Shown: positions 19,759-30,887 of the stretch, in pieces
Layout of the letters: each line of letters begins with the position of its first letter
How positions within the stretch are numbered: position 1 is the stretch's first letter
NCBI GenBank assembly: GCA_949130485.1
Contig: OX422187.1
Span: forward strand, 2,239,659 to 2,303,658
From: Agelas oroides
Lineage: Eukaryota; Porifera; Demospongiae; Agelasida; Agelasidae
Length of the DNA stretch: 64,000 nucleotides
Direction: 5' to 3'
Notes under the pieces: generated by a model
Database searches by the model: none
Seen by the model: the letters and a program-made list of their open reading frames with translations, nothing else
What the model was told of the DNA's origin: nothing
Program-made: the position numbers and the translations under genes

Positions 19759-22104
19759 ATGGCCGCGGCTTTACACATGGCGCAAATTTTACTGTATTTG
19801 TTGGCTGTCTGTTGTCCAGTTTTGGCTGAGAGTGGCCCACCAGCTGACAATCCTAACGCAACCCTCCATTTGCTTACCCTTGTACCCCTGGCAGAAACAG
19901 CTGGGCTATCTCACCAGCCCCCTTGCCATAGAGGAGAGGAGTTGATTTCAGCAGCACAACTGGCAGTGGACAAGATAAACATGAGAGATGACATCCTGCC
20001 TGACTATAAGTTGGAGCTAGTCCCAGCAAACACAGAGACATGCAACCAGAGTCTGGTAACAGAAGCACTAGGGAACTTTGTAAGACATGTGACTGGTGAT
20101 TTGAACATAGTGGGGGTGGTGGGGTTGGTGTGTTCCACAGTCACCCAGGCAGTCTCCCCACTTGCAGGAAGGCCTGGAATAGGCCTCCTCCAGATTTCAG
20201 CTGGTGCCATTTCTCCAGTATTCACCAGTGAAGAAGAGTATCCACACCTATACCGAATGATTCCTTCCTCAGCCGTCTACAATGACGCTGTTATGGAATT
20301 GATGGCCACTTTTCAATGGAGGAGAATCAGCATGGTCCGAGATACAATCTTGATCCAGCACACAACAACTGCAGACAACTTTGTGAACAAAATTGAGGGA
20401 AGAAATGAGTCTGAGCTTGTGTTCTTGGGAGAAGTCTCCCCTACATTTCCTACCTCTCCTGTCAAGAACCTCCTACCAAAGGCAGCAAGAATAATATATG
20501 CCTCTGTAACAGCAACTGAAGCACGTGAACTTCTCTGTGACTCATATCAGCGGAACCTTCGTTGGCCTGAGTTTGTGTGGCTCTTTCATGACCTCAGCTT
20601 TGAGGAGCTTATGGGCAGTACAGAGAACTGTAGCAATGACACAATGCTAAGAGCAGTTGAAGGTGTGTTTTTGCTGCAGTACAGGCTCCAACCCAATCCC
20701 AACACAACCTTAGTTTCAGGACAAACATACAGTGAGTACCTCATAGAACTACATAATCGTACAGCTAAGACACAAGAAGGCATCCCCTACCAACCTGATG
20801 ACAGCCGGTGGCCACTCCATGCTGGTCTCAGAATGTGCACCAAATGCTGCCAACATGCTAATGCACTGCATGATTCCATCTGGGCTTTTGCTTTAGCACT
20901 GAACAACTTGACATCTGCAGAATTTGGGTCTGAACTTGATAAGAGCAATGTAACTAAACTAGTGGAAAAAAATCTGAAAACTGTACACTTTTCTGGTGCC
21001 CTTGGGGATATTGCTTTCAATGATGAGAGGGAGGTAGCGACTATAGTAGATATTTTTCATGTGCAAGAGGGGAAGGTGATATACGTTGGTCACTACAATC
21101 CACTTACTGGAAATGTAACAGTCCTGAACCAGTTATCAGAGATTCCAAAGGATGACTTTGAAGTGCAGTTTGCTTTGATCCCTCTTGGTTTAGTTATAGC
21201 AACACTTGTCCTGGCTGCAGTTCTGTTTGTCTTCACTACAGTTGTCCTAGTGCTCTTAATCTACTACTGGAATAAGCCATCGATTAAGGCTACCAGTCCC
21301 AGCTTGAGTATCCTTATACTTGTTGGCTGTTACATGCTGTACATAAGCTGTTTAATGACAGGCTCAAGAGAACTTACAGATTTTAACTACTTTGGTTCTC
21401 TGTGTCAAGCACAGTTATGGTTTTGTGTTATAGGACTGCAAATGATTTACTCAGCCCTTTTCATGAGACTGCTAAGAATCTATCGATTCTTCTTCTTCGT
21501 ATTCAAGAAGCCTGGGAAACTGTGGTCCAATACAGCTATGTTTGTGTTCACCTTCATCCTCGTGTCTCCTGCCGTCCTCATAATGATACTGTGGTCTGCA
21601 CTGGATCCCGTAGTTACTACATATCGGCCACTTGTTTTTGATCCAACAAGTGATCCTCCTCATTACAAACTATCTGTTACCGGTCAAAGCAATTCATTGC
21701 TTGATTGGTTAGTTGTCATTGACTACGGTTTATTTGGAACCACTATTTTGGCCGTAACAGTTCTTGCAATCCTCACAAGAAAGGTTCATTTGGAATATTT
21801 TAAAGATACTAAAGAAGTGAACGCTTTCGTTTTTTCAACAGTCCTTTGTTTGTGTACGTGGCTTCCTTATCTCTACGTTTTTACCTTTGTAAAACTCATA
21901 GATATAGCTTCCTACATCATCAGTGTATACCCTTACTTTGCGATCCCGTTTCTGTGCAAAGTGTTTCTCTTCGTTCCAAAGATCTGGTCAGCAAGGAATG
22001 AAAAGAGGAGAAAATCAACAAAGAAGAGTGGAAAAGGGATAATACCCAGTGAACAAACTCATCTTGTCCAGGAACACACAGAGACACACTCACAGTGGAC
22101 CTAA
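19759..22104 (+). CDS. GABA-B-like metabotropic receptor, copy 1 (intronless)
   Basis: Single uninterrupted frame of 781 residues. The ATG at 19759 is chosen because it starts a clear signal peptide (LLYLLAVCCPVLAESG); the frame is open further upstream without leader character. Residues ~30-465 are a periplasmic-binding-type ligand domain with several N-glycosylation sites. From ~470 seven hydrophobic helices follow, with family-C signatures KPSIKATSP after helix 1, ALFMRLLRIYR after helix 3 and KVFLFVPKIW after helix 7. There is no cysteine-rich domain between ligand domain and helices, as in GABA-B receptors and unlike mGluR or calcium sensors. The tail is only ~35 residues with no coiled coil. 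The ligand cannot be read from sequence. A poly(A) signal is at 22303-22308. Copies 2 and 3 follow in the same orientation. Confidence 0.9.
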   Translation: MAAALHMAQILLYLLAVCCPVLAESGPPADNPNATLHLLTLVPLAETAGLSHQPPCHRGEELISAAQLAVDKINMRDDILPDYKLELVPANTETCNQSLVTEALGNFVRHVTGDLNIVGVVGLVCSTVTQAVSPLAGRPGIGLLQISAGAISPVFTSEEEYPHLYRMIPSSAVYNDAVMELMATFQWRRISMVRDTILIQHTTTADNFVNKIEGRNESELVFLGEVSPTFPTSPVKNLLPKAARIIYASVTATEARELLCDSYQRNLRWPEFVWLFHDLSFEELMGSTENCSNDTMLRAVEGVFLLQYRLQPNPNTTLVSGQTYSEYLIELHNRTAKTQEGIPYQPDDSRWPLHAGLRMCTKCCQHANALHDSIWAFALALNNLTSAEFGSELDKSNVTKLVEKNLKTVHFSGALGDIAFNDEREVATIVDIFHVQEGKVIYVGHYNPLTGNVTVLNQLSEIPKDDFEVQFALIPLGLVIATLVLAAVLFVFTTVVLVLLIYYWNKPSIKATSPSLSILILVGCYMLYISCLMTGSRELTDFNYFGSLCQAQLWFCVIGLQMIYSALFMRLLRIYRFFFFVFKKPGKLWSNTAMFVFTFILVSPAVLIMILWSALDPVVTTYRPLVFDPTSDPPHYKLSVTGQSNSLLDWLVVIDYGLFGTTILAVTVLAILTRKVHLEYFKDTKEVNAFVFSTVLCLCTWLPYLYVFTFVKLIDIASYIISVYPYFAIPFLCKVFLFVPKIWSARNEKRRKSTKKSGKGIIPSEQTHLVQEHTETHSQWT

Positions 22105-22857
22105 TTTTGTGTACCACAGCATTTTAGTACTTAGCTTACCTCTTCACTTCATTGTACATGAGTCTTTTGATGCACATGACAATTTGAAAGGCCCTGCATA
22201 TGCATGTACTAACTCACCCTGAAAGATTGGGCTTGCATGTATGTTTTGGAGCATATAGTTACATAAAGACTGAGTAGTTCATCTTATCTGCAGCACTGCA
22301 AAAATAAATAGGTGCTCTGAAGTTGTTCTGGTGTATTTTGTCATCAAACTGCAGGTCACACAAGTATAGATAGAGGAAGCCATGCAGCCTAGGTTATCGT
22401 AGTACAGGTTGATGGAGTGAAGCCAAAACATGACCACAAGCTGTTATCAAGTGAAACCTCACCCATCACCCAAGGTCATGTACTTATGCTAAACCTGGCT
22501 TCATATACAATCTACTACACTACAAAAGACAAAGCTCTCACACACACCCATCCTGACTGTCTCAGTGTGCAGTTGACAAATGGATGGCAGTCAGTTGCAT
22601 CATAGATACAATGTATATTATACGTATATTATCTATGGTTGCATGAAGGTCTCAAAGAAGCCTTCTAGCCCATATATCTTCACACACTGTTTTGGAGAGC
22701 TAGAATGAGGAAACAAACTTAAAGATTGCACTGCGGGTACCCATGCTAGCACACAAGGGGTATACATGAAAGGTGTTCAATGATTCACTATATACTGCAA
22801 GACCTCCTAGGTAGGAATTATGTTTCCCCAGAAATATTTAGGCACTCTGAAGTCGTA
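22105..22857. other. 3' flank of receptor copy 1
   Basis: Contains AATAAA at 22303-22308. A short segment at about 22311-22355 is repeated at 22843-23310, where it is split by the Tc1-like element, and so resembles the empty site of that insertion. No other gene seen. Confidence 0.5.
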
Positions 22858-23285
22858 CACTGTAAAAACATTTGGGTTACTTCAACCATATTTTGGTCAT
22901 CTCAGTTGCATGCCTGTTGTGTACGTGAAACATTACAAACTTCAAAGGGATGCTTCTTATTTGAATCAAAGCTTATGTGTAATTGAGAAGCTTCTCCCTC
23001 AGTTAGGATCTTCTTACAGAAAGCTAATTGGTTACACACCTGGCATTTCTACCACAGCCATGCAACCAGGCACTCCTCCAGGAACAGATGTGTAGGATCA
23101 AAGAAACACCATGCAACCTCATCAGAAATGCTATAAGCCTTCTGAAAGGAGATACTAATTTAACAAAGGGAGAAGCTTCTCAACTACACTCTGATTCAGA
23201 ATGAGATTGGTAGCCTTCCTTGAAGTTTGTAATGCAACTGAGATGACCAAAATATGGTTGAAGTAACCCAAATGTTTTTACAGTG
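22858..23285. mobile_element. TA-flanked MITE (Tc1/mariner-like), 428 bp
   Basis: Both ends begin CACTGTAAAAAC and are flanked by TA (22856-22857 and 23286-23287). The inverted repeats extend over 50 bp without interruption, then resume after a ~20-bp insertion in the left arm for a total of about 130 bp. No transposase is encoded. A relative with similar ends is at 33216-33463. Confidence 0.85.
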
Positions 23286-23439
23286 TATTTGTCATCAAAC
23301 TGCATCAAACTGCATTGTAGCTAATGGGGACCTCTTTTACTTCTGGATTATGCAGTTTCTGAGTAAGGACCTCAGTCGGTCATTTTCACTACATGTAATG
23401 ACTCAACTACAGCATCCCCATGTATTATGTTGCGAACCA

Positions 23440-24950
23440 CTTGACCAGCTTGTTGGTAAACGGGCCACCAGTTTATAAACCGGTTATCCGGTTTTTAAAC
23501 TGGTAAGCATGAACAATAATTGACTTTCCAGTAGCTTTTATCAGCACACGTGCAAACGAGGTGATATTCCTTTCATTCATTCTGCAACTTGCCCAATACA
23601 GAGCAGACAGAAAACACAACAGCAAAAAGCAATACGCACAGAACATAAACAGGAGTTCCCTTTGTGAAATGCTAGTGCTGTCACGTCATGAAGGAGACAG
23701 GTGATCCGTGGATATGGTGGCAGAGGCATGGTTACCTCATACATGGCATGATAAGCCGTCCAGCGCATGCGCGGGACCCGCTTTTTGACCTCGAACCGGT
23801 GTAGTAGTGCAGGTTGTCCCCCCCCCAGGACATTCTGCCCTAGTGCAGGATGTCCCCCGGACAGTCTGCCCTAGGGTAGAGTGTCCCCTCTTAGTGCAGA
23901 ATGCCCCCCCCCCCCAACTACTATAGCTAGTCGTCTAGAATTTTGAACACAGGAAGACAGGCAAACAGTTGTAGTCTGGAGCATCTTATATTAGCTCCTT
24001 CCACCACACACCTTCCCACAAAGTATAGGCAATACCAAGAGTGTCGTCCTTCAATGGGTCAATAAGTCCTTGGCAAAAACCAGTCTATCACTCATTGCTT
24101 GAGTCAACTGAGGGCTATCGCATGATGCTACAATGCCCGATACAATAGCAGTACTTCAGTTCAACGTAGATGCATAGATCTATATCAGCTAGCCTCGTTT
24201 CACTGGCCAGGCTCCTTCCCAGCTTCTGTCACATCATTGTGACAGGCTAGGTAGGAGGGAACATTATGTATCAGCAGTATGGAAGACGATCTATGACAGA
24301 TCTAGAAGAATGGCATCATGACGGTAGCTATGCCTTGATAAAAAAAGCCAGAAGCGAGCCCTTCGCCGGAGGGCCAGCAACAACTACAAAGCAGATAACA
24401 GCACATACTATGTGCAAATTGTAGAATGTGAACTGAACTTGGATTGAATGTACAAGGGCTGATACATAATGTTCCCTCCTGGCCGGTGAAACGAGGCTAG
24501 CTGATATAGATCTATACTATGTGCAAAATGTGGAATGTGAACTGAACTTGGATTGAATGTACAAGGGCTGATACATAATGTTCCCTCCTGGCCGGTGAAA
24601 CGAGGCTAGCTGATATAGATCTATACTATGTGCAAAATGTAGAATGTGAACTGAACTTGGATTGAATGTACAAGGGTTCTCCTTTATGCTTGACACTTCA
24701 AACTGACCTGTTCTTTCCATTGCTCCCTTGTGCACTCTGCCCAGTGTGGGGGACATTCTGCACTAAGGGGGACAGTCTGCACTAGGGCGGAATGTCCGGG
24801 GGGACATGCCCTAGGGCAAGATGTCCGGGGGGACATTCTGCACTGGGGGACATCCTGCCCTCCCACACCAGTTTTAAATCCGGCTGGTTGAACGGTTTAC
24901 AAACCGGCCAAAGGTTTGAAACCCGGCTGTAACATACACTGATTTGTTAC
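23440..24950. mobile_element. Large inverted-repeat element with GGACA/TGTCC palindrome clusters
   Basis: Outer arms carry CCGGTTTTTAAACTGG (left) and its near-complement (right, from 24867). Inner arms at 23806-23915 and 24741-24860 are inverted copies of a cluster rich in TGTCCCCCGGACA and TGCCCTAG motifs. The centre contains a different inverted-repeat element. No open frame of note. Probably a composite non-autonomous DNA transposon; exact ends are unclear. Confidence 0.55.
24170..24630. mobile_element. TAGCCTCG-type inverted-repeat element with duplicated right end
   Basis: The left end (ATATCAGCTAGCCTCGTTTC) and right end at about 24490-24515 are inverted copies over ~35 bp. The right ~105 bp is then repeated in tandem once more in full and once in part. 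No direct target duplication is visible because the flanks themselves are part of the inverted repeat. Confidence 0.65.
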
Positions 24951-25010
24951 CATACCTACAGAACGGAATTGAAAACACAGATGTGCATCATAATGTTTCC
25001 GATCCCATTC

Positions 25011-25191
25011 CATAGGTATACAATACCGGTATCTATGTCATTACTACTAGCCTAATGAAGAGTGAAGTGAGAGGATGGTATAACAGAACAACCTCTGAGA
25101 ATTCTAGCACACACTATGGCCTTTTGTTTCCATCGCCGTTCTTGCATAGGTATACAATACTGGTATCTATGTCATTACTACTAGCCTAAGT
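25011..25191. repeat. Direct repeat pair
   Basis: A ~46-bp segment (GGTATACAATAC...) occurs at 25011-25056 and again at 25146-25191 with one or two changes. Confidence 0.8.
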
Positions 25192-26133
25192 GTAAAACAC
25201 CCGTTAGCTTGACACTACTAACCCCTAACCTTAGGCCTGAGGTTCCCTACAATGACAATGGTTTGCTTCTCAAACCTGATTGACCAAAACTTTAGCACTT
25301 TGTGTCTTGAGATATATAATTGCACACGTCGTAATTACTAATCATGCAGGAATCAGAAGCACCTAAGTTTTATCCAGTTTGCATCTGCAGTGTCGGCACC
25401 TTAACTGGTGATTTCTCATTATGCCAAAACTTCAGCTGCAAACCAGATGTGACTGGGTGCCTGCATAATTAGTGGCACATGTGCAACCATAACTCAGTCA
25501 ACCAGTGGTTTGAACAGATTCGAAACTTTTGAAACACATCGAAATCATATGAAACTACCTTATAATCATATCTCAAGAAGAAATGTGATTTTGACTATTA
25601 GCATAACAATTTTAAGTAAGCTTATCCTTTGTAAGTCAAATAAATGAGAAGCTCGAAGGCCGAAAAATGATGTCAATATAAACAGCTGCTCATTCACACA
25701 TGCACATGTTGTTAGTAAGGATACAGCTTGTTTTTCTCCCAATTAGATTACTTCCCCTTATAATCTCCTCTGCGTACACACCACTTCCTACAGTCCCAAA
25801 TATGTGTGTGCAAACAAGACCACTTCCTATAGGTCCCAAAGGGGGTGCAGCAGAGCTCAAACAAACTGGCATTTGTGAGTTGGTACAACATGAGGGGAAA
25901 AAAGATCCCTTTGAACTGAAGCAGTATGACTTAAAACCATGATGTGACTGTGTATAAGGATTCACAACCTGCTGGCTCACAGTTAGCACTGTGACTAGCT
26001 AGGTAGCTATGGTTTCTGTTGTGGCTGTTGTTCAAAGATTAAGTAGCTACTACGCTTACTTTCATAAGAAATTAAAAGCTCAGTACCGGTATATGCGACA
26101 TACAGATAATGGGAGCAGTGAAAAGTGTCAGTC

Positions 26134-26196
26134 ATGGTGCAACTCTTACTCTTATTAGCTGTTTGTTGTTCAGTTTTGGCTGAAAGTGGAGCATGA
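26134..26196 (+). other. Receptor copy 2 leader ending in a nonsense codon
   Basis: The ATG at 26134 starts a leader equivalent to copies 1 and 3 (MVQLLLLLAVCCSVLAESGA). It is cut by TGA at 26194-26196, where copy 3 has GGG. The frame is open again directly after it and stays open to 28512. Confidence 0.85.
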
Positions 26197-26295
26197 GCCG
26201 ACAATCCTAACGCAACCCTCCATCTGCTTACCCTTGTACCCCTGGCAGAAACAGTAGGGGTATCCCACCAGCCCCCTTGCCATAGAGGAGAGGAG

Positions 26296-28512
26296 TTGAT
26301 TTCAGCAGCACAACTGGCAGTGGACAAGATAAACATGAGAGATGACATCCTGCCTGACTATAAGTTGGAGCTAGTCCCAGCAAACACAGAGACATGCAAC
26401 CAGAGTCTGGTAACAGAAGCACTAGGGAACTTTGTAAGACATGTGACTGGTGATTTGAACATAGTGGGGGTGGTGGGGTTGGTGTGTTCCACAGTCACCC
26501 AGGCAGTCTCCCCACTTGCAGGAAGGCCTGGAATAGGCCTCCTCCAGATTTCAGCAGGTGCCATTTCTCCAGTATTCACCAGTGAAGAAGAGTATCCACA
26601 CCTGTACCGAATGATTCCTTCCTCAGCTCTCTACAATGATGCTGTTCTGGAATTGATGAACACTTTTCAATGGAGGAGAATCAGCATGGTCCGAGATACC
26701 ACCTTGATCCAGCACAAAACAACTGCAGACGACTTTGTGACCAAAATTGAGGGAAGAAATGAGTCCAAGCTTGTGTTCTTGGGAGAAGTCTCCCCTACAT
26801 TTCCTACCTCTCCTGTCAAGAACCTCCTACCAAAGGCAGTAAGAATAATATACGCCTCTGTAACAGCAACTGAAGCACGTGAACTTCTGTGTGACTCATA
26901 TCAGAAGGACCTTGTTTGGCCTGAGTTTGCATGGCTCTTTCATGACCTCAGCTTTGAGGAGCTGATGGAGAATACAGAGAACTGTAGCAATGACACAATG
27001 CTAAGAGCAGTTGAAGGTGTGTTTTTGCTGCAGTACAGGCTCCAACCCAATCCCAACACAACCTTAGTTTCAGGACAAACATACAGTGAGTACCTCATAG
27101 AACTACATAATCGTACAGCTAAGACACAAGAAGGCATCCCCTACCAACCTGATGACAGCCGGTGGCCACTCCATGCTGGTCTCAGAATGTGCACCAAATG
27201 CTGCCAACATGCTAATGCACTGCATGATTCCATCTGGGCTTTTGCTTTAGCACTGAACAACTTGACATCTGCAGAATTTGGGTCTGAACTTGATAAGAGC
27301 AATGTAACTACACTAGTGGAAAGAAATCTGAAAACTGTACACTTTTCTGGTGCCCTTGGGGATATTGCTTTCAATGATGAGAGGGAGGTAGCGACTATAG
27401 TGGATATTTTTCATGTGCAAGAGGGGAAGGTGATATACGTTGGTCACTACAATCCACTTACTGGAAATGTAACAGTCCTGAACCAGTTATCAGAAATTCC
27501 AAAGGATGACTTTGAAGTGCGGCGTGATGATCTTCCTCTTGGTTTAGTTATAGCAACACTTGTCATTGCTGCAGTTCTGTTTGTCTGCACTACAGTTGTT
27601 CTAGCACTCCTTGTCTACTACTGGAATAAGCCATCGATTAAGGCTACCAGTCCTGGCTTAGGTGTACTCATACTTGCTGGCTGCTGCATGCTGTACATAG
27701 GCTGTTTGTTTGGAGGTGCAAGAGAACCTATAGATTACAAGTATTTTAATTCTCTGTGTCAAGCACAGTTATGGTTTTGTGTGATAGGACTGCAAATGAT
27801 TTACTCCGCCCTTTTCATGAGACTGCTAAGAATCTATCGAATTTTCTTCTTTGTATTCAAGAAGCCCGGGAAACTGTGGTCCAATACAGCTATGTTTGTG
27901 TTCACCTTCATCCCTATATCTGTTGCCATTCTCGCAATGACACTGTGGTCTGCACTGGATCCATTATTTACTATTATTTCAAGACACTTTGACTCAACAC
28001 ATCACCCTCCTCAGTATATAGTACGTGTAACCTGTCTAAGCAGCACAGTACAGGTTTGGTTATCGATCATTCTCTATGGAGTAAATGGAGTCGTTGTTTT
28101 GGCTGTGGTGGTCCTTGCAATCCTCACAAGGAAGGTTCATTTGGATTGCTTTAAAGACACCAAACATGTGAGCGCTTTTGTTCTGTCAACAATACTTTGC
28201 CTGTGTACGTGGCTTCCTTTTCTGTACACTCATACATTGAATGCTAAGAACCGCATCGCTGTAGCTTCCTACATCATCAGTGTATACCCCTACTTTGTGA
28301 TTCCGTTCTTCTGCAAAGTGTTTCTCTTTGTTCCAAAGATCTGGTCAGCAAGGCACGAAAAATGTAGGAGATCAACAAAGAAGAGAGCCAGTACGTCTAT
28401 TGCAAGAAGAAGAAGCAGTCACATGGTTTCATGGAACGATCCATCTTCACTGCAAAGCTCTTTCAAGGTAATACCCAATGAACACACCCGCTGGTCCAGG
28501 AACACACAATAA
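26296..28512 (+). CDS. GABA-B-like receptor, copy 2 (leader broken; possible pseudogene)
   Basis: An open frame of 738 residues from the first internal Met, in frame with the interrupted leader upstream. Apart from the leader stop the protein is intact: ligand domain, seven helices with KPSIKATSP and ALFMRLLRIYR, and a longer, Arg/Ser-rich tail (RASTSIARRRSS) absent from copies 1 and 3. Without a signal peptide the ligand domain should not reach the ER lumen, so the product is probably non-functional unless an alternative 5' exon, an allele without the stop, or read-through exists. No AATAAA is visible within 300 bases of the stop, unlike copies 1 and 3. The body has not decayed, so the lesion is recent or conversion keeps it clean. 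Sequence identity to copies 1 and 3 is patchy and very high in the ligand domain. Confidence 0.8.
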   Translation: MISAAQLAVDKINMRDDILPDYKLELVPANTETCNQSLVTEALGNFVRHVTGDLNIVGVVGLVCSTVTQAVSPLAGRPGIGLLQISAGAISPVFTSEEEYPHLYRMIPSSALYNDAVLELMNTFQWRRISMVRDTTLIQHKTTADDFVTKIEGRNESKLVFLGEVSPTFPTSPVKNLLPKAVRIIYASVTATEARELLCDSYQKDLVWPEFAWLFHDLSFEELMENTENCSNDTMLRAVEGVFLLQYRLQPNPNTTLVSGQTYSEYLIELHNRTAKTQEGIPYQPDDSRWPLHAGLRMCTKCCQHANALHDSIWAFALALNNLTSAEFGSELDKSNVTTLVERNLKTVHFSGALGDIAFNDEREVATIVDIFHVQEGKVIYVGHYNPLTGNVTVLNQLSEIPKDDFEVRRDDLPLGLVIATLVIAAVLFVCTTVVLALLVYYWNKPSIKATSPGLGVLILAGCCMLYIGCLFGGAREPIDYKYFNSLCQAQLWFCVIGLQMIYSALFMRLLRIYRIFFFVFKKPGKLWSNTAMFVFTFIPISVAILAMTLWSALDPLFTIISRHFDSTHHPPQYIVRVTCLSSTVQVWLSIILYGVNGVVVLAVVVLAILTRKVHLDCFKDTKHVSAFVLSTILCLCTWLPFLYTHTLNAKNRIAVASYIISVYPYFVIPFFCKVFLFVPKIWSARHEKCRRSTKKRASTSIARRRSSHMVSWNDPSSLQSSFKVIPNEHTRWSRNTQ

Positions 28513-29500
28513 GAGAACTCATGGTGAACTGTACTAGTAATATGTAGCTTACTAGCCTTAAATGACATATTCTGTTGTCATTTGGCACATGGGAATTTGA
28601 GCATATACTCAGTACAGTGTACTAACTTACTAGCTACACTGCATAACCAAATCAAACATTAAGCTGGCCCAGCCATCTACAATGATCTGACAATCCACAA
28701 TTAGCTACTATCATTCTGCTTCTTGTAAGATGATCTTCCATTCGCTGGTTTTCAAATGCCAAAATACACCTCTTAATTACCATTGCATATATTTCTTCAG
28801 CTTGTTTACACCCAGGGAACCCACTCTGTGGTCAAAAGTGTACAAGTCCTTGTCATAGTCTCTCAACACGTAACACCCAGCTAGGGCATTGGAATTGAAA
28901 TGGAATGACTCTGGAAGCTTGCACTCAGAGAGTGAATGTGAATTAAATGTGAGTGAGGGTGTTTGTATCAGAGTTGGAATAGGATTGGAGTCCTAGGTGG
29001 AATTCCATTTACCAATTCACAAACTACAGCTACACTCCAGAGATTCAGCTGATGATTTGGACGTGAAGCTTAGTCCATGCATGCATGTGTAGCCATAGTA
29101 GCTGCCCTGACTGCCAGCAGACAGTCACAAACCCTGCTGATATTCATGATTTGTGTGCGGCACACTCACTCAGACTGCTCACTCAGACTCATCCCACAAT
29201 GCTGAAGTATGTACTAATTAGGTTGTAACTATACATGTACCAGTATGTGGAGACTTCTGGAGTCAGGAATCGAAAAGTGGAATGGTATGGAATTGACTTG
29301 GAATGGCAAAGTTGCCTGGAATTATTGGGAATTGAATCCCAGTTGTGAGGAATTGAAACCTGGAACAGGTAGCAGCACCCTGTCAGCAAGTCTCATACTG
29401 TTGCATGCAAGCTGCATCAGGGACTATCACTTATACAGTCAAGTGTATGTCAAGCCCGCACGCCTGGGACTTCTGGAGAGCAGTGCTATACATAGTACCA
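28513..29500. other. Spacer after receptor copy 2
   Basis: A segment near 28715-28800 (GCTTCTTGTAAGATGATCT) recurs at about 34107-34190 downstream of copy 3, so the duplication unit included 3' flank. The stretch around 28880-29350 has loosely repeated GGAATTG-type words. No gene seen. Confidence 0.5.
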
Positions 29501-29965
29501 TAGATAATAGAGCTACGAACAGGGATTGGAAACGGCAATAATTTTACGTCGAATCATCGTTTCGGTCACGTGATCTGACGCTGGCAGTATAGTAGACGAC
29601 TGTGCAAGAGGCTAATGGTTACACTTTATGACAGCTTGCATCATTGGGTAGCCCTGTTTATTTTCCAGAAAAAACTACGAAACTATTATTTTAGCATTTC
29701 TACATTGCATAAAAATCAATCACAACTGTGCATAGTACAATTTTCTACCAGAATGTTGTAGATACTGTGGTATATCAGTACATGCACAAGAACTTCTAGT
29801 GCGATGACCCGCGCGGGAGATAAACGATCGTACACCTGTTAGTGGGCACCGCCTTCTAACCGAAACACCAGAACGAGGATTCAACGTGACGTCATCGGCG
29901 TTTTGCCCGAGTTTGCCCGTAAATTTTTTGTCCGTTTCCAATCCCGTTTCAGTACCATGATAGTA
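29500..29965. mobile_element. Inverted-repeat element, about 460 bp
   Basis: Arms contain GGGATTGGAAACGG near 29521-29535 and its complement at about 29931-29947. Outer flanks share the word AGTACCAT. Imperfect arms and no clear target duplication make the ends approximate. No coding capacity. Confidence 0.55.
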
Positions 29966-29987
29966 CACAGCTCTCATCCCATTATTG

Positions 29988-30436
29988 CAGGGCCATAGCC
30001 ACCGGTCCGGTTAGTCCGGTTTCAACCGGACCACTTTTTCCCTCACCCATGGCTTGCTTGGCGTTGCCAAATAGGGCCAATGCTCAGCGAACACCCATGG
30101 CACGAACACTGCGTGGTGACTGCATGTTGAAACTTAATACGAGATGGCTGCGAACAGTGCGAAAGAATCTCTTCCGAGTCTTCCAACAACTTTCTGTTCT
30201 TCAAAGCGAACGATTAGTCTCGCAAGCCTCATGTGCGAAGGGTGTGGCTTGAGATTAGCGAACAATCAGAAAGCCGTAATCAGTGCTATATGCGGCACAA
30301 CGGGCAGAAAGGGTAGATATTCATGCATGTAAAACTGTCTTCTGGCCTCCGAGAAGCATCGTTTTGACCCTACCTGTTGCGTACTTACGCAACCACCACT
30401 AACCTGACCACTTCAAACCTGATGGCTACGGCCCTG
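29988..30436. mobile_element. hAT-like MITE with 7-bp target duplication
   Basis: 449 bp. Ends are CAGGGCCRTAGCCA and its inverse. Exact ATTATTG flanks lie at 29981-29987 and 30437-30443. CAGGG-type ends and a 7-8 bp duplication are typical of hAT non-autonomous elements. No transposase. Confidence 0.8.
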
Positions 30437-30443
30437 ATTATTG

Positions 30444-30887
30444 TCTAGGAACGGGCATGGACACCCCAAGACCTGTTGACCACCAATGTCTCGCACGCGC
30501 GCAGCTGCACACTACATGTTAGTAATGGCGGTATATAAATCCCGACCAGTTTCAAATCTAATATATTATGTGTACATGTATATGTAGAAATAAAAACGTA
30601 AAAAGATGTAGGGATGGTATGCCAAAAAGTATGCAAACGTTTTAGGGAGACCTCCAATACACTGTTATAACTACAGTGTGAAAAAGATGTAGGGATGGGG
30701 CATTGCCTTAAATAAGCCTTTAGCGCGCGTTTGTGGTGAAGTTATACGGCTTTTGCTTAAGTATTGCATATATTGCGCGTCGGCGCCATCCCTACATAGA
30801 GAGTCTACCGACTCTCTGATTATGTAGCATACAGATAACTAGGGTACATGCATGTGATCGCGCGCAAAGTGAGTGTACTAGTCATGC
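30444..30887. other. Upstream region of receptor copy 3
   Basis: No gene. A short word just before the start (CATACAGATAA) is shared with the region before copy 2, so the duplicated unit includes some promoter sequence. Confidence 0.4.

Larger units (their letters stand above)
23286..26133. other. Repeat-rich spacer between receptor copies 1 and 2
   Basis: Holds a large inverted-repeat structure (about 23440-24950), a nested TAGCCTCG-type element with partial tandem copies, and a 46-bp direct repeat at 25011-25056 and 25146-25191. From 25200 to 26100 I see only unique, gene-free sequence; the last part presumably acts as promoter of copy 2. Confidence 0.5.

Noticed and set aside
19874-20225. 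Antisense open frames conserved in all three receptor copies
   Set aside because: Conserved because the sense strands are identical by conversion; no start, splice or composition signal of their own.
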